A stretch of DNA of 64,000 nucleotides from Glaciihabitans sp. dw_435 (GCF_018449675.1 NZ_JAAVUZ010000002.1:124001-188000), one strand, 5' to 3'; positions 8,560 to 16,824 are shown, counted from the stretch's first letter. Numbers and translations: made by a program. The notes: generated by a model from the letters alone, not told the origin.

Positions 8560-8960
8560 GTGGCCGGATCAGCGTCCGGTTTCATCCAGAACGGCGAATA
8601 GTGGTAGCCGTCGAGGTCGTCGAACTGACGCTGGTACATAAAGGGATAGTCGTCGGTGTCGCCGATCCGACCGCCGGCGACCCCAGCGCGCTCGACGAGT
8701 TCGTCGACCGCTTCGCGGCTGCCGAGGTCGAACGAGACTGTGACCTTCGAGGGGGTGTCGGGGCCTCCGATCAACTCCTCGGTGCCGCCGACGCTCGCGT
8801 ACATCTCCCGGCTGCCGAGCATGACGTACTGCTCAGACGCGATCGCGAAGCACGACACGTTGTGATCCGACATCTCGGCGTTGAGGGTCCAACCGAGAGC
8901 CGTGTAGAAAGCGGTCGCGCGCTCAACGCTGTCGACCGGGCAAGTGATGAATAGGCTCAT
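8556..8960 (-). CDS. VOC-family (glyoxalase-fold) protein
   Basis: A 134-residue protein. It opens with SLFITCPVDSVERATAFY, the first VOC strand and helix with the residues that start a glyoxalase-fold module. The second half ends in FDDLDGYHYSPFWMKP, similar to a DPDGH-type metal-site strand. It probably acts on a toxic small molecule or antibiotic in the cytosol; the reaction is unknown. ATG at 8960 was chosen because it starts the domain exactly and a GGAAG lies upstream; the longer open frame to 9179 crosses the operator and the tRNA region. It is first gene of the operon with the HxlR regulator. Confidence 0.88.
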   Translation of the reverse strand: MSLFITCPVDSVERATAFYTALGWTLNAEMSDHNVSCFAIASEQYVMLGSREMYASVGGTEELIGGPDTPSKVTVSFDLGSREAVDELVERAGVAGGRIGDTDDYPFMYQRQFDDLDGYHYSPFWMKPDADPAT

Positions 8961-8968
8961 GCGAATCA

Positions 8969-8987
8969 CACTTCCAAAATGGAAGTG
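8969..8987. promoter_or_regulatory. Perfect inverted repeat, likely HxlR operator
   Basis: CACTTCCA-AAA-TGGAAGTG: eight-base arms with a three-base spacer, starting nine bases before the ATG of the VOC gene. It overlaps where the promoter and leader of the VOC-hxlR operon must lie. A dimeric winged-helix repressor encoded by the second gene is the natural ligand (inference). Confidence 0.7.
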
Positions 8988-9099
8988 CGGTGTCAAGACC
9001 CTGTGCTCGCATCCGCCCACACCGTCCGGCGTGAGGTGCGCGACGCAAGAAAGCGCTTGAGCCGTGACCTGCGAGCAATTGGGCGAGTAAGCGGAAAAG

Positions 9100-9143
9100 A
9101 AAGAAGCCCGTCGCCAGCAGGACTGCTGATGAGGGGCTTCTTT
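9100..9143 (-). terminator. Rho-independent terminator downstream of tRNA-Lys
   Basis: The arms AAAGAAGCCC (9100-9109) and GGGCTTCTTT (9134-9143) are perfectly complementary. Reading leftwards, the stem is followed by CTTTTCC. A second small hairpin (CAGCA/TGCTG) sits inside. It begins two bases beyond the tRNA CCA end. Confidence 0.8.
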
Positions 9144-9144
9144 G

Positions 9145-9220
<76 letters not shown>

Positions 9221-9294
9221 GTGATCCGTAACTGCAGGACCGAGATGAAACATTAGCATGACTGAGGACACCCGAACGACGCAAGGAGCGAATC

Positions 9295-9771
9295 TTGACT
9301 AATGCACGACTCGAAGCGGGAGATGTCGCCCCGGCATTCACGCTGAACGATCAGGACGGTGCATCCGTTTCGCTCGCTGATTATGCAGGCCAGAAGGTAG
9401 TTGTGTACTTCTACCCGGCCGCCTCGACGCCAGGTTGCACCACGGAAGCCTGCGATTTCCGCGACAACATTAATTCGCTGAAGTCGGCCGGTTACCAGGT
9501 GCTGGGGATTTCGCGGGATGAGGCACCCGCGCTGAAGAAGTTCCAGAGCGAGCAGGGGCTGAACTTCCCCCTGCTGAGCGACCCCGAGCACGCCATTCAC
9601 GACGCGTACGGTGCGTGGGGCGAAAAGTCGCTCTACGGCAAGACCGTCACGGGCGTGCTGCGCTCGACGTTTGCGGTGGACGAGACCGGCAAGGTCTCGC
9701 TTCCGCTGTATAACGTGAAGGCAACCGGCCACGTGGCGAGCCTGCGCAAGAAGTTGGGGATCGACGCGTAG
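9295..9771 (+). CDS. bcp: Thioredoxin-dependent peroxiredoxin (BCP/PrxQ type)
   Basis: A 158-residue peroxiredoxin reducing H2O2 and organic peroxides in the cytosol. The PxxxTxxC motif is PAASTPGC with peroxidatic Cys48; resolving Cys53 lies five residues later in ACDF, the atypical two-Cys arrangement of PrxQ. The conserved later LLSDPEH and TFAVDETG are present. The start is TTG at 9295, supported by AAGGAG at 9282-9287. It is divergent from tRNA-Lys and ends in a strong bidirectional terminator. Confidence 0.95.
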   Translation: MTNARLEAGDVAPAFTLNDQDGASVSLADYAGQKVVVYFYPAASTPGCTTEACDFRDNINSLKSAGYQVLGISRDEAPALKKFQSEQGLNFPLLSDPEHAIHDAYGAWGEKSLYGKTVTGVLRSTFAVDETGKVSLPLYNVKATGHVASLRKKLGIDA

Positions 9772-9790
9772 TCATCCTCTACAGCGCGTA

Positions 9791-9828
9791 GAAACGCCCC
9801 GCCGCCCTCACGGGTGGCGGGGCGTTTC
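9791..9828. terminator. Bidirectional terminator between bcp and a membrane protein gene
   Basis: Thirteen-base perfect arms GAAACGCCCCGCC and GGCGGGGCGTTTC, with A-run and T-run ends, lie between two convergent genes that stop at 9771 and 9831. Confidence 0.9.
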
Positions 9829-9830
9829 TG

Positions 9831-10226
9831 TTAGCGCTCCGGGCGCGTGGTGGCCTTCAGCACGGGTTTGGTGAACAGCAGGACGATGACAATGACGGAG
9901 GGGATGACCAACAGCCACCCGACATCCGCTGTTCCAAAGATTCCCTGGAAGGCTGCGAAGCCGATTGCGATCTGCAAAATCTGCCAGGTGATGGCTGCGC
10001 CGCGGATCCAGGAGCTGCCGCGCAGGGTGTGCACGGCGATGAAGCCGAGCCATACGGCAGCGATCGCGGTGAGCAGGGTGAGGAAGAACGCGCTCGCGTA
10101 GGAGGCCGGCGTGGCGACCAGTAATTCGATGATGAGGTACACCGTCGCGATCACCAGCAGGGCGCACTCGGCGAAGAGAATCGCGGCAAGCGCGTAGATC
10201 AGTGGTGGCTTGCGTACATCGCTCAC
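9831..10226 (-). CDS. Small four-helix membrane protein, unknown function
   Basis: About 131 residues with four predicted membrane helices (beginning near LIYALAAILFAECALLV, IIELLVATPASYASAFF-type, TWQILQIAIGFAAF and WLLVIPSVIVIVLLF) and a basic C-terminus. I do not recognise a named family. The start GTG at 10226 is preferred over GTG at 10301: it begins the hydrophobic protein directly, and the sequence between is AT-rich and promoter-like. It converges on bcp through the shared terminator. Confidence 0.72.
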   Translation of the reverse strand: MSDVRKPPLIYALAAILFAECALLVIATVYLIIELLVATPASYASAFFLTLLTAIAAVWLGFIAVHTLRGSSWIRGAAITWQILQIAIGFAAFQGIFGTADVGWLLVIPSVIVIVLLFTKPVLKATTRPER

Positions 10227-10391
10227 AGCTACATCCCATACAAAACTATTGATTTGAACTATCCAATATGAGAGCCTAGGTGAGGTTGATTTGACGTCCA
10301 CAAGGTTGTGGCGAGTCCCGAACTCTTTCCTTACCCCACTTTCAGGTCGATGACCTATGCAATAAATGCATCATTTAAAGGAGTACCCCCT

Positions 10392-10640
10392 ATGGATTGG
10401 CGCGATAAAGCAGCCTGCCTCACCGCAGATCCCGAGCTTTTCTTCCCGGTTGGCAACACTGGACCGGCCGTCGACCAGATCGACAAGGCAAAAGCGGTGT
10501 GCGCACGTTGCTCCGTCACCGAGATGTGCCTCCAGTACGCACTCGAAACCAGCCAGGACTCAGGCGTCTGGGGCGGCCTCAGCGAAGACGAGCGCCGCGC
10601 ACTCAAGCGTCGAGCTGCTCGCGCCCGCCGCGCTTCCTAA
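10392..10640 (+). CDS. whiB1: WhiB1-type Fe-S transcription regulator
   Basis: An 82-residue Wbl protein. The four [4Fe-4S] cysteines are Cys9, Cys37, Cys40 and Cys46. The GVWGG turn (about 58-62) and the basic C-terminal RRALKRRAARAR follow. The opening MDWRDKAACLTADPELFFPV matches mycobacterial WhiB1 closely, as I recall it. WhiB1 is a nitric-oxide-sensitive partner of the primary sigma factor. The ribosome site AAAGGAG precedes ATG by eight bases. As in M. tuberculosis, the pdtaS homologue lies nearby, though here 2.7 kb away. A terminator follows at 10653. Confidence 0.95.
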   Translation: MDWRDKAACLTADPELFFPVGNTGPAVDQIDKAKAVCARCSVTEMCLQYALETSQDSGVWGGLSEDERRALKRRAARARRAS

Positions 10641-10652
10641 TTCTTTCGCCCT

Positions 10653-10687
10653 CAAGCCCGTCCGGACTTAGGTCCGGGCGGGTTTGT
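10653..10687 (+). terminator. Terminator after whiB1
   Basis: CAAGCCCGTCCGGAC pairs with GTCCGGGCGGGTTTG across a TTAG loop, with G-U pairs in the lower stem and a T-rich 3' side. Confidence 0.75.
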
Positions 10688-10742
10688 TGCGTGTACGGCC
10701 TCTGTCGTATCTGCTGCGTTACTACTGCCCCAGGTTGTGACC

Positions 10743-11339
10743 TCAGGCAGGGTGCACGACCCGGGTGACCACCCAGCGATGCGGTGAGATCTGGCGTGTG
10801 CGCGCGAAGCCGTGGCTCTCGAACGCCGCCATCGGGCCTGTGTGAAGGAATGACCCGGACACCCTGCGGTCATCCGTCTCTTCGGGGTACCCCTCGACCA
10901 CTCCCCCGCCGCGACGGGCGATCTCGATGATCGCTCCTCCGAGTGCTGCGTTTGCCACTCCCCTTCCGCGATGCCCCGTGCCGGTGAAGAAACAGGTGAT
11001 GCGCCAGGCCGGCAGTGCACGCAACTCCTTTATATAGAGTCGCTTGCTCTTTATCTCGGGCAGCTCCGCCGGAGATCCGAACTGGCACCATCCCACACAC
11101 TCGTCGCCGTCAAAGACCAGTGCGTTGTGGGTGCGACCTTCGTGAACGAGCTTCTCCTTGTCGGATTTATTCTGTGCAGCGGTTCGGCCTGGCCCGACCT
11201 TGACGTGGAACCCCATGCACCAGCATCCGCCCCACACTCCATGGTTCTTCTCGGCGAGGTTCGCGAACGCGGGCCATGTCGTCGTGTCGAGCGGCCTGAC
11301 GGTGAAGTCGGTGCCGGGCGCGATCCGCTTGTCGGTCAT
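10743..11339 (-). CDS. GNAT-family acetyltransferase
   Basis: A 198-residue protein. The acetyl-CoA pyrophosphate-binding motif is GHRGRGVANAALGG (R/Q-x-x-G-x-G/A type), after the strand ITCFFTG. An unusual N-terminal part is rich in Trp and Cys (GVWGGCWCMGF). The C-terminal strand MAAFESHGFARTRQ is typical of GNAT proteins. The acceptor is unknown; the N-terminal pattern recalls GNATs described as YoaP- or IAA-type, but this is uncertain. ATG at 11339 was chosen over a longer frame because the leader there is not protein-like. It converges on whiB1. Confidence 0.85.
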   Translation of the reverse strand: MTDKRIAPGTDFTVRPLDTTTWPAFANLAEKNHGVWGGCWCMGFHVKVGPGRTAAQNKSDKEKLVHEGRTHNALVFDGDECVGWCQFGSPAELPEIKSKRLYIKELRALPAWRITCFFTGTGHRGRGVANAALGGAIIEIARRGGGVVEGYPEETDDRRVSGSFLHTGPMAAFESHGFARTRQISPHRWVVTRVVHPA

Positions 11340-11441
11340 GGGATGAGTTAAGCGCACGAGAGGTGGACCTCTCAATGGATCCGACTCCCACAATCCGGCG
11401 CTCAGTTGACATGAGGCTGGCTCACGCAGTTAGCTCTGCAT

Positions 11442-12086
11442 ATGGGGGAACGGCAAGACCGATGGATCCTGATCGGTGGGATGTCTCTTGCCCGACGCGT
11501 TTTCGTCTATTGGGCTCCCGCAGTCGCCTGGGCTCTTCTCCTATCCCTCGTGTGGCCTCTGACACTCGACATCAGGAGCGACGGTCACGGTCCTCAACAC
11601 ACGTCGTGGGTTTGGACGGTATTGCCCATCGTTTGGATGTTGCTGACCCCGGGATTTCTCTTTCAACAGCGCCGAACACCCTTCGTGAAAATGGCGACGC
11701 GACGCATCCGCGTGAGGGGTCTCCGCACCAGATTTTCTGACATTGACACGGTCATGGTGGAGGGCTGGCGCGACGGCGGTGCCGCGCACGTTTATATGCA
11801 GTTCGGAAAGATCGGGAAAGAGTTGGCGAAGGTCAGGCTTCGATCGCCTTCGCGCCGGGTGATCGGCGACGACGACCGGAACATCATCGCCGAGATCCTT
11901 CGCCAGTCCAACGTAAGGCTTCCCGAGCGCCCGGGACCCGATTCCACCGACTGGGACCGCGTGAACTGGGTCAACCGATCCCACTACCTCGATCGCGACG
12001 AGGCCATCGCGTACGTGCTGCACACACCCGCACCCGGCGAACGTTTTGAGCGCCCCACCGCAGCTCAGGTACCGACGCCTGCCTAA
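11442..12086 (+). CDS. Two-helix membrane protein of unknown function, tandem paralogue A
   Basis: A 214-residue protein with two N-terminal membrane segments (about residues 20-37 and 50-68). A soluble domain of about 140 residues follows. It contains DIDTVMVEGWRDGGAAHVY, a LRSPSRRVIGDDDR stretch and the C-terminal LDRDEAIAYVLHTPAPGE. The soluble part aligns along its full length with the next gene: VEGWRDGG, RLRSP/CLRSP, the EILRQSNVRLPE/QILRESSVQLPE stretch and YVLHTP are shared. ATG at 11442 lacks a ribosome site; ATG at 11484 is the alternative, but the shared D-R/K-W motif lies before it, favouring 11442. I do not recognise the family. Confidence 0.75.
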   Translation: MGERQDRWILIGGMSLARRVFVYWAPAVAWALLLSLVWPLTLDIRSDGHGPQHTSWVWTVLPIVWMLLTPGFLFQQRRTPFVKMATRRIRVRGLRTRFSDIDTVMVEGWRDGGAAHVYMQFGKIGKELAKVRLRSPSRRVIGDDDRNIIAEILRQSNVRLPERPGPDSTDWDRVNWVNRSHYLDRDEAIAYVLHTPAPGERFERPTAAQVPTPA

Positions 12087-12166
12087 CGGCACTCTCGGGG
12101 TGCGCCGCCAGGACATTACTAGCGCCGCGAATTGACATCGCCGCATCCCTCGCGTTGACTCCGCTT

Positions 12167-12835
12167 GTGCACGAAGGTAGTGACAAGTGGATGCCCCTGG
12201 GGAAGATAACCCGGGAGCAACGCCTTCGCGCCCGCTCCTATCAATACGGAGCACCCGCGCTGAGCTGGATCGTCTTCACCACGCTGTCGGAGTTCGCCGG
12301 GCCGGACTCGCTCGGAGTGCTCCCGGCCCTGGGGCTCGGGCTGGCTGGTGCCCTCGTAGTCGCGGCAGCGGTGTGGCTGTCGGGCGGAGGTACCGGCCGT
12401 CACCCCCTCGTGAAGATGGCAGCGCAACGAATGCGCGTCGGCCGGCAGGTTACCGACTTCTCCGAGATCGATACCGCGCTTGTCGAGGGGTGGCGAGACG
12501 GCGGGCGTCTCGACGTATTTCTCGAGTTCGGGTCATCCGGCAGCCGTCTCGCCAGGGTCTGTCTTCGCTCGCCATTGCTGCCGGTACTCGGGCACGCAGA
12601 TCGTGAGCTCGTCGCGCAGATTCTCCGTGAGTCCAGCGTGCAATTGCCCGAGGTTGCCCACGATCGCTACGACACGACCGGACGCTACGACTGGATGAAG
12701 CGGCCGAGCAACCTCGACCGTGACCAGGCGATCGAGTACGTGCTGCACACACCCGAGCCTCTGCCGGGGTCGTACGAAGAGCAGATGAGCATTCAGCTGC
12801 GGGCCGAGGCCGGCAGATCCGGCCCCTCGGACTAG
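12167..12835 (+). CDS. Two-helix membrane protein of unknown function, tandem paralogue B
   Basis: A 222-residue paralogue of the preceding gene, 80 bases downstream on the same strand. Same plan: short N-terminus with DKW, two membrane segments (about residues 33-50 and 58-77), then a soluble domain with DIDTALVEGWRDGG-like residues (EIDTALVEGWRDGG here), QILRESSVQLPE and LDRDQAIEYVLHTPEP. GTG at 12167 was chosen as it aligns with the start of paralogue A; ATG at 12191 is possible. Its stop abuts the stop of the opposing DoxX gene with no spacing. Confidence 0.75.
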   Translation: MHEGSDKWMPLGKITREQRLRARSYQYGAPALSWIVFTTLSEFAGPDSLGVLPALGLGLAGALVVAAAVWLSGGGTGRHPLVKMAAQRMRVGRQVTDFSEIDTALVEGWRDGGRLDVFLEFGSSGSRLARVCLRSPLLPVLGHADRELVAQILRESSVQLPEVAHDRYDTTGRYDWMKRPSNLDRDQAIEYVLHTPEPLPGSYEEQMSIQLRAEAGRSGPSD

Positions 12836-13201
12836 CTAGAGCCAGATAGTCGCGAGCCAGATCGCGACACCGGCAAGAACCAGCAGCCCGATGTTGAGGC
12901 CAAGCTGACGTGCCTCCCCGCGGGCGAGGTGCACGATGATCGCGCCGATCTGCACGAGAACGAACCCGATGGCGGAGACCAGGGCGAGCACCGGCGCGAT
13001 GTTCGTCAGCGGGGGCAAAATCAGACCGATCGCACCGAGAACCTCGACGATACCGATCGCCCGCACCGCGGCCATGGGAGTGACGTCGAGCCACTTCATC
13101 ATTGGTTGCAGCTTCTCCTTGCTCTGCACGATCTTCGTCCCGCCCGAGTAGAGGTAGAAGAACGCGAGTAGTCCGGCGACGATCCAGTAGGCGACCTGCA
13201 T
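12836..13201 (-). CDS. DoxX-family membrane protein
   Basis: A 121-residue four-helix membrane protein. FFYLYSGGTKIVQSKEKLQP matches the DoxX-like opening helix and loop, followed by AIGIVEVLGAIGLILP and two further helices. Family members are often linked to redox stress or to integral-membrane partners of thiosulfate or disulfide metabolism; the exact role here is unknown. The TAG stop directly abuts the TAG of the opposing gene. ATG start with GGAATC-type weak ribosome site. Confidence 0.88.
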   Translation of the reverse strand: MQVAYWIVAGLLAFFYLYSGGTKIVQSKEKLQPMMKWLDVTPMAAVRAIGIVEVLGAIGLILPPLTNIAPVLALVSAIGFVLVQIGAIIVHLARGEARQLGLNIGLLVLAGVAIWLATIWL

Positions 13202-13302
13202 GGTGATTCCTTCGATAGTTGGTACGGACAGGCGGATGCCCCGACCGGCGTCACCACCGATCGCACGCCACGGGGGCTGGGGCGCGAGCTCCCCGGCGAC
13301 CG

Positions 13303-14799
13303 TTAGCGCGGATTGAGCCAGGTCAGCGGAATGTCGATGGTGACCTCGGTGCCACTGCCCATCAGGGTGTGCCAGTCAATGGTGCCACCCAGCTCGCCCT
13401 GGATCAGGGTGCGCACGATCTGGGTTCCGAGACCGGAGCCGACCTTTCCCTCGGGCAGTCCAACGCCGTTGTCGCGGACCTTTACGCTGAGGTAATCGTC
13501 GGTGCGCTTGGCAATGATCTCGACCTCGCCGTCGCGACCGGCGAGTCCGTGCTCGACCGCGTTGGTGACGAGCTCGGTCAGGGCCAGCGCCAGCGGGGTG
13601 GCGTACTCGCTCGGCAGCGTGCCGAAGCTTCCGCTGGACTTCGGATGCACCGTGGTGTTGTGACTGGACGCCACCTCCGCGACCAGCAGCAGCACCCGGT
13701 CGAACACGGCGTCGAAGTCGACGGTCTGACTGAGGCCCTCGCTGAGGGTGTCGTGCACCACCGCGATGGCGGCGACGCGACGCATCGCCTGCTGCAGGGC
13801 TTCCTTGGCGCTGTCGTTGTGCGTGCGACGGGCCTGGATGCGCAGCAGGGATGCCACCGTCTGCAGGTTGTTCTTCACCCGGTGGTGAATCTCCCGGATC
13901 GTGGCATCCTTCGTTATCAATTCCCGCTCCTGGTGACGCACCTCGGTCACGTCGCGGCAGAGCACGATGGCGCCGACGCGTTCGCCGCGGGTGCGCATCG
14001 GGATCGCGCGCAGCGAGACGGTGACGCCGCGCGCCTCGATGTCCGTTCGCCACGGCGCGCGACCGGTGACGACGAGCGGAAGCGACTCGTCGACCGTGAG
14101 CTGCTTGCCGGTGAGCAGGCCGGTGGTGACCTCCGCGAGGGACTCCCCCTCGAGTTCGCCGACGAAGCCCATGCGGTTGAACGCCGACAACCCGTTCGGG
14201 CTGGCGAAGGTGACGGTGCCGTCCACGTCGAGGCGGATGAGGCCATCCGAGGCGCGAGGCGCTCCGCGACGCGGGCCGGTTGGGGCGGCGAGGTCGGGGA
14301 AGTCACCGGAGGCGATCATGCCGAACAGGTCATTTGCACACTCGTTGAAGGTCAGTTCCTGGCGGCTGGGCGTGCGCGCCTCGCTGAGGTTGGTGTGCCG
14401 GGTAATCACCGCGATGGGGAACTCGGTCGTCTGGTTGCCGCTCGGCGACAGACGCCGCAGCACGGGAACGGCACGCACGCGCGTGGGCGTCTCTTCGTAC
14501 CAGTCGGGCGCCGACGAGTCGATGATCTTCGCCGACCTGAACGCATCGGTTACCTGATCGCGCCACTCGGGCTTGATCTCCTGTCCGACAAAGTCGCGGT
14601 AAAACAGCGTCGCGGAGCTCGACGGGCGGGCGTGCGCCACAGCAACAAAACTGTCGTCCTTGCTCGGAACCCACAGCACGATGTCGGCAAAGGCGAGGTC
14701 GGCCAGCAGCTGCCAGTCACCGACGAGCAGGTGCAACCACTCGACATCCGCTTCATTCGAGCGCCCCTGCGCTAGTACCAGGTCACTGAGCGTCGACAT
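13303..14799 (-). CDS. pdtaS: PdtaS-type cytosolic sensor histidine kinase
   Basis: A 498-residue kinase. An N-terminal GAF-like domain (about 1-155) is followed by a PAS domain (about 180-290) and a HisKA_2 dimerisation domain with IREIHHRVKNNLQTV, where His305 or His306 is the phospho-acceptor. The HATPase domain has LTELVTNAVEHG and DNGVGLPEG. This architecture is that of M. tuberculosis PdtaS (Rv3220c), which phosphorylates the ANTAR-type antiterminator PdtaR. No PdtaR gene lies here. A TAGCCT box at 14807-14812, seven bases before ATG, suggests a leaderless transcript. Confidence 0.93.
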   Translation of the reverse strand: MSTLSDLVLAQGRSNEADVEWLHLLVGDWQLLADLAFADIVLWVPSKDDSFVAVAHARPSSSATLFYRDFVGQEIKPEWRDQVTDAFRSAKIIDSSAPDWYEETPTRVRAVPVLRRLSPSGNQTTEFPIAVITRHTNLSEARTPSRQELTFNECANDLFGMIASGDFPDLAAPTGPRRGAPRASDGLIRLDVDGTVTFASPNGLSAFNRMGFVGELEGESLAEVTTGLLTGKQLTVDESLPLVVTGRAPWRTDIEARGVTVSLRAIPMRTRGERVGAIVLCRDVTEVRHQERELITKDATIREIHHRVKNNLQTVASLLRIQARRTHNDSAKEALQQAMRRVAAIAVVHDTLSEGLSQTVDFDAVFDRVLLLVAEVASSHNTTVHPKSSGSFGTLPSEYATPLALALTELVTNAVEHGLAGRDGEVEIIAKRTDDYLSVKVRDNGVGLPEGKVGSGLGTQIVRTLIQGELGGTIDWHTLMGSGTEVTIDIPLTWLNPR

Positions 14800-14806
14800 G
14801 TTTCCA

Positions 14807-14812
14807 AGGCTA
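14807..14812 (-). promoter_or_regulatory. Putative -10 box of leaderless pdtaS
   Basis: On the minus strand TAGCCT lies seven bases before the ATG at 14799 and no Shine-Dalgarno sequence is present. Confidence 0.5.
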
Positions 14813-14884
14813 GCTGTTTCCGTCGTGATTGCCGACGTGGGGGTGACCGGCAGGATGCGGACGGTGGATGCCCCGGGCCGCGGC

Positions 14885-16114
14885 TCACCCCGCCCACCGC
14901 CGCATTCCCCGCCGCCGTGGCCGCAGCGAGGTCACCGGTGCCGGCAGCAGCCGATCGGTCACGAGCTCACGGATCGCTGCGCGCGCGGATGACTTCGGGG
15001 CCGCGTCGGCCAACGTCTTGCCGGAGAGCTGCGCGGCATCGGTGCCGGCGCGATCGTAGGGAATCAGCGTCGCGTGGTCGATGCCGCCGAACCGTGCGAG
15101 CGTCTGCCGCACCTGCCCGGCCGGATTCGCGCCCACGGCGCTTGCCCGCACCTTGTTCATAGCGACGAGCACGCGCTCGGCGGCAACTGTCTCGATCAGG
15201 TCGACGTGCGACCGCAGGAAGCGGGACATCCCCACCGGGTCCGCCGACCCCACCGCGATCACGGTGTCGGCCTCCTGCAGCGCGGCAAGGGTCGCCGCAT
15301 TGCGCCGGGGTGCGAACAGGTCCGTGCTGATTTCCTCGTCGTGCTCGAGGCTGAAGCCGGTATCGAGCACCGTGTAATCGACCCAGGTGCGGCATTCGGT
15401 GATGGTTGCTTCCACGCGCGATGCGGACAGTTCGGGCCAGCGGCTCGGCCGCCCGATACCGGTGAGCACCCAGAAGCCTGAGTGACCGGAGCTGTACCGC
15501 TGCCCGATCCGCTCGAGCTCGGCGCGGGTGAGGCTCTCTGCGCCGGCGAGCCGGCAGGCCGCGGCAAATCCCGGAGCTTCATCGAGCAACCCGAGGGACG
15601 GCGCGATCGATCCGCTGTGGGTATCAACATCCCCGAGTGCGACGGCGTATCCCGCGGCCGCGATCTCCGCCGCGACGTTGATCGCCAGCGTCGTGCGACC
15701 GGGCGCCCCGGCCGGCCCCCACACCGCGATCACCAGCCCGTGTCTCGGCTCCCGCGCGATGTCGACCACCTCGCTCACGCGGCCGAGGGCGACGAGCGCC
15801 CCTTCGATCTCGCTCCACGACGCCGTCGCGTCCACCGTTTCGAGAAGGCCGACGGATGCCGCGTGCCGCCGCTCAATCTCGCCGGCCACCACCGCGAGCA
15901 CCCGCACCGCGGCGTCATCACAGACCCGCAGCAGGTTCTCGGTGAGATGGCGCTCGGTGGCTTCGACGAGCGCGACGTCGGCCCCGACGGACTCGATGCG
16001 CGAGGCAAGCTCGCCCGCCGACGAGCTGCGCGACACGATCTCGTGCCCGTGGTGGGCGGCCTCCGGGACGATCCGGTCCTCCAACTCGTAGGGCAGTGCC
16101 AGCGCGATCCGCAC
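14885..16114 (-). CDS. CpaE/MinD-like P-loop protein with altered Walker A
   Basis: A 409-residue protein. Residues 1-110 resemble a receiver-like domain without a clear phosphorylation site. A ParA/MinD-type domain follows with GPAGAPGRTTLAINVA at 133-148, GDVDTHSGS (Walker A' type) and DTGFS (Walker B region). The usual deviant Walker A Lys residues are replaced: Pro134 at the signature position and Arg140 instead of the phosphate-binding Lys. Related CpaE/TadZ proteins organise pilus assembly at the cell pole. It starts with GTG three bases after the stop of the SAF protein, so the two form an operon. No pilin, TadA ATPase or TadBC genes are nearby. Confidence 0.82.
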   Translation of the reverse strand: MRIALALPYELEDRIVPEAAHHGHEIVSRSSSAGELASRIESVGADVALVEATERHLTENLLRVCDDAAVRVLAVVAGEIERRHAASVGLLETVDATASWSEIEGALVALGRVSEVVDIAREPRHGLVIAVWGPAGAPGRTTLAINVAAEIAAAGYAVALGDVDTHSGSIAPSLGLLDEAPGFAAACRLAGAESLTRAELERIGQRYSSGHSGFWVLTGIGRPSRWPELSASRVEATITECRTWVDYTVLDTGFSLEHDEEISTDLFAPRRNAATLAALQEADTVIAVGSADPVGMSRFLRSHVDLIETVAAERVLVAMNKVRASAVGANPAGQVRQTLARFGGIDHATLIPYDRAGTDAAQLSGKTLADAAPKSSARAAIRELVTDRLLPAPVTSLRPRRRGMRRWAG

Positions 16115-16117
16115 AGC

Positions 16118-16765
16118 TCAGCCCTTCACCGGCAGGTCGACGGGAACCACGGAGATGGCCGCGCCATTCGCGACCGCCTCCAGCACACGGGCGACCGCCG
16201 AACGGGGCACGAGCAGTTCGACCGATGGGCCCGCACTGTCGACGACAAGGCCGTCCTGCTGCACCAAGCGCACAACAGTCGCCGAGGAGACGATCACCGT
16301 GGGAGCGGCAAAGGTTCCCGTTTGCTCCTGGGCCGCCGACCAGACATCGATGCGGGACCCGGACCCCACCGACTCGGGAAGCTGTGACGTGGTCGACACG
16401 ACGACACTGGTGAGCTCGAGCCCGTCGGCACTGCCCACTGCCGACTGCGGCAGCAGCTCGCCCCGCGATACCGGCCGGGTGACGACGAGACCGGCGGCCG
16501 GCACCTCGGACCGCGACAGATACAGGGAATCCGCGTCGGACACCCGGGCCCGGGTTACCTGCAGGTCCGCCGCCGACACCCGCTGTCCCGGTGCCAGATC
16601 CTCCCGGGCCGCCATTACCTCGACGGACGAATCCGCGGTGCCCACGAGTGTAATGACCCCCGCCACGGAGAGCACAACCAGTCCAATTCCTATCGCGAAC
16701 CGGGGGTCAAACCAGAACCCGCGCCGGGCTCGATCGCCGATCCGGGCTGTGCCCTGCTGTGTCAT
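16118..16765 (-). CDS. SAF-domain protein, CpaB/RcpC-like
   Basis: About 215 residues. A basic N-terminus leads into one membrane helix (about 24-43), then a SAF domain: VMAAREDLAPGQRVSAADLQ, TRARVSDADS and a GLVVTRPVSRGELL segment. The remainder is a second beta-rich part ending in SVVPVDLPVKG. CpaB/RcpC proteins line the outer part of Flp/Tad pilus machines; in this setting without pilus genes the role is unclear. ATG at 16765 has GGGAGCGGG upstream. It is cotranscribed with the CpaE-like gene. A DnaA-box-like TTATCCACA lies 59 bases before the start. Confidence 0.78.
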   Translation of the reverse strand: MTQQGTARIGDRARRGFWFDPRFAIGIGLVVLSVAGVITLVGTADSSVEVMAAREDLAPGQRVSAADLQVTRARVSDADSLYLSRSEVPAAGLVVTRPVSRGELLPQSAVGSADGLELTSVVVSTTSQLPESVGSGSRIDVWSAAQEQTGTFAAPTVIVSSATVVRLVQQDGLVVDSAGPSVELLVPRSAVARVLEAVANGAAISVVPVDLPVKG

Positions 16766-16824
16766 CCCGCTCCCATCCGCGCCGCTGTACCCATCGTTCG
16801 CCGCGTCGAACTTGTCCGCGAAAG

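Noticed and set aside
13219-14775. 518-codon frame opposite pdtaS
   Set aside because: The opposite strand has clear GAF, PAS, HisKA_2 and HATPase motifs; this one has none.
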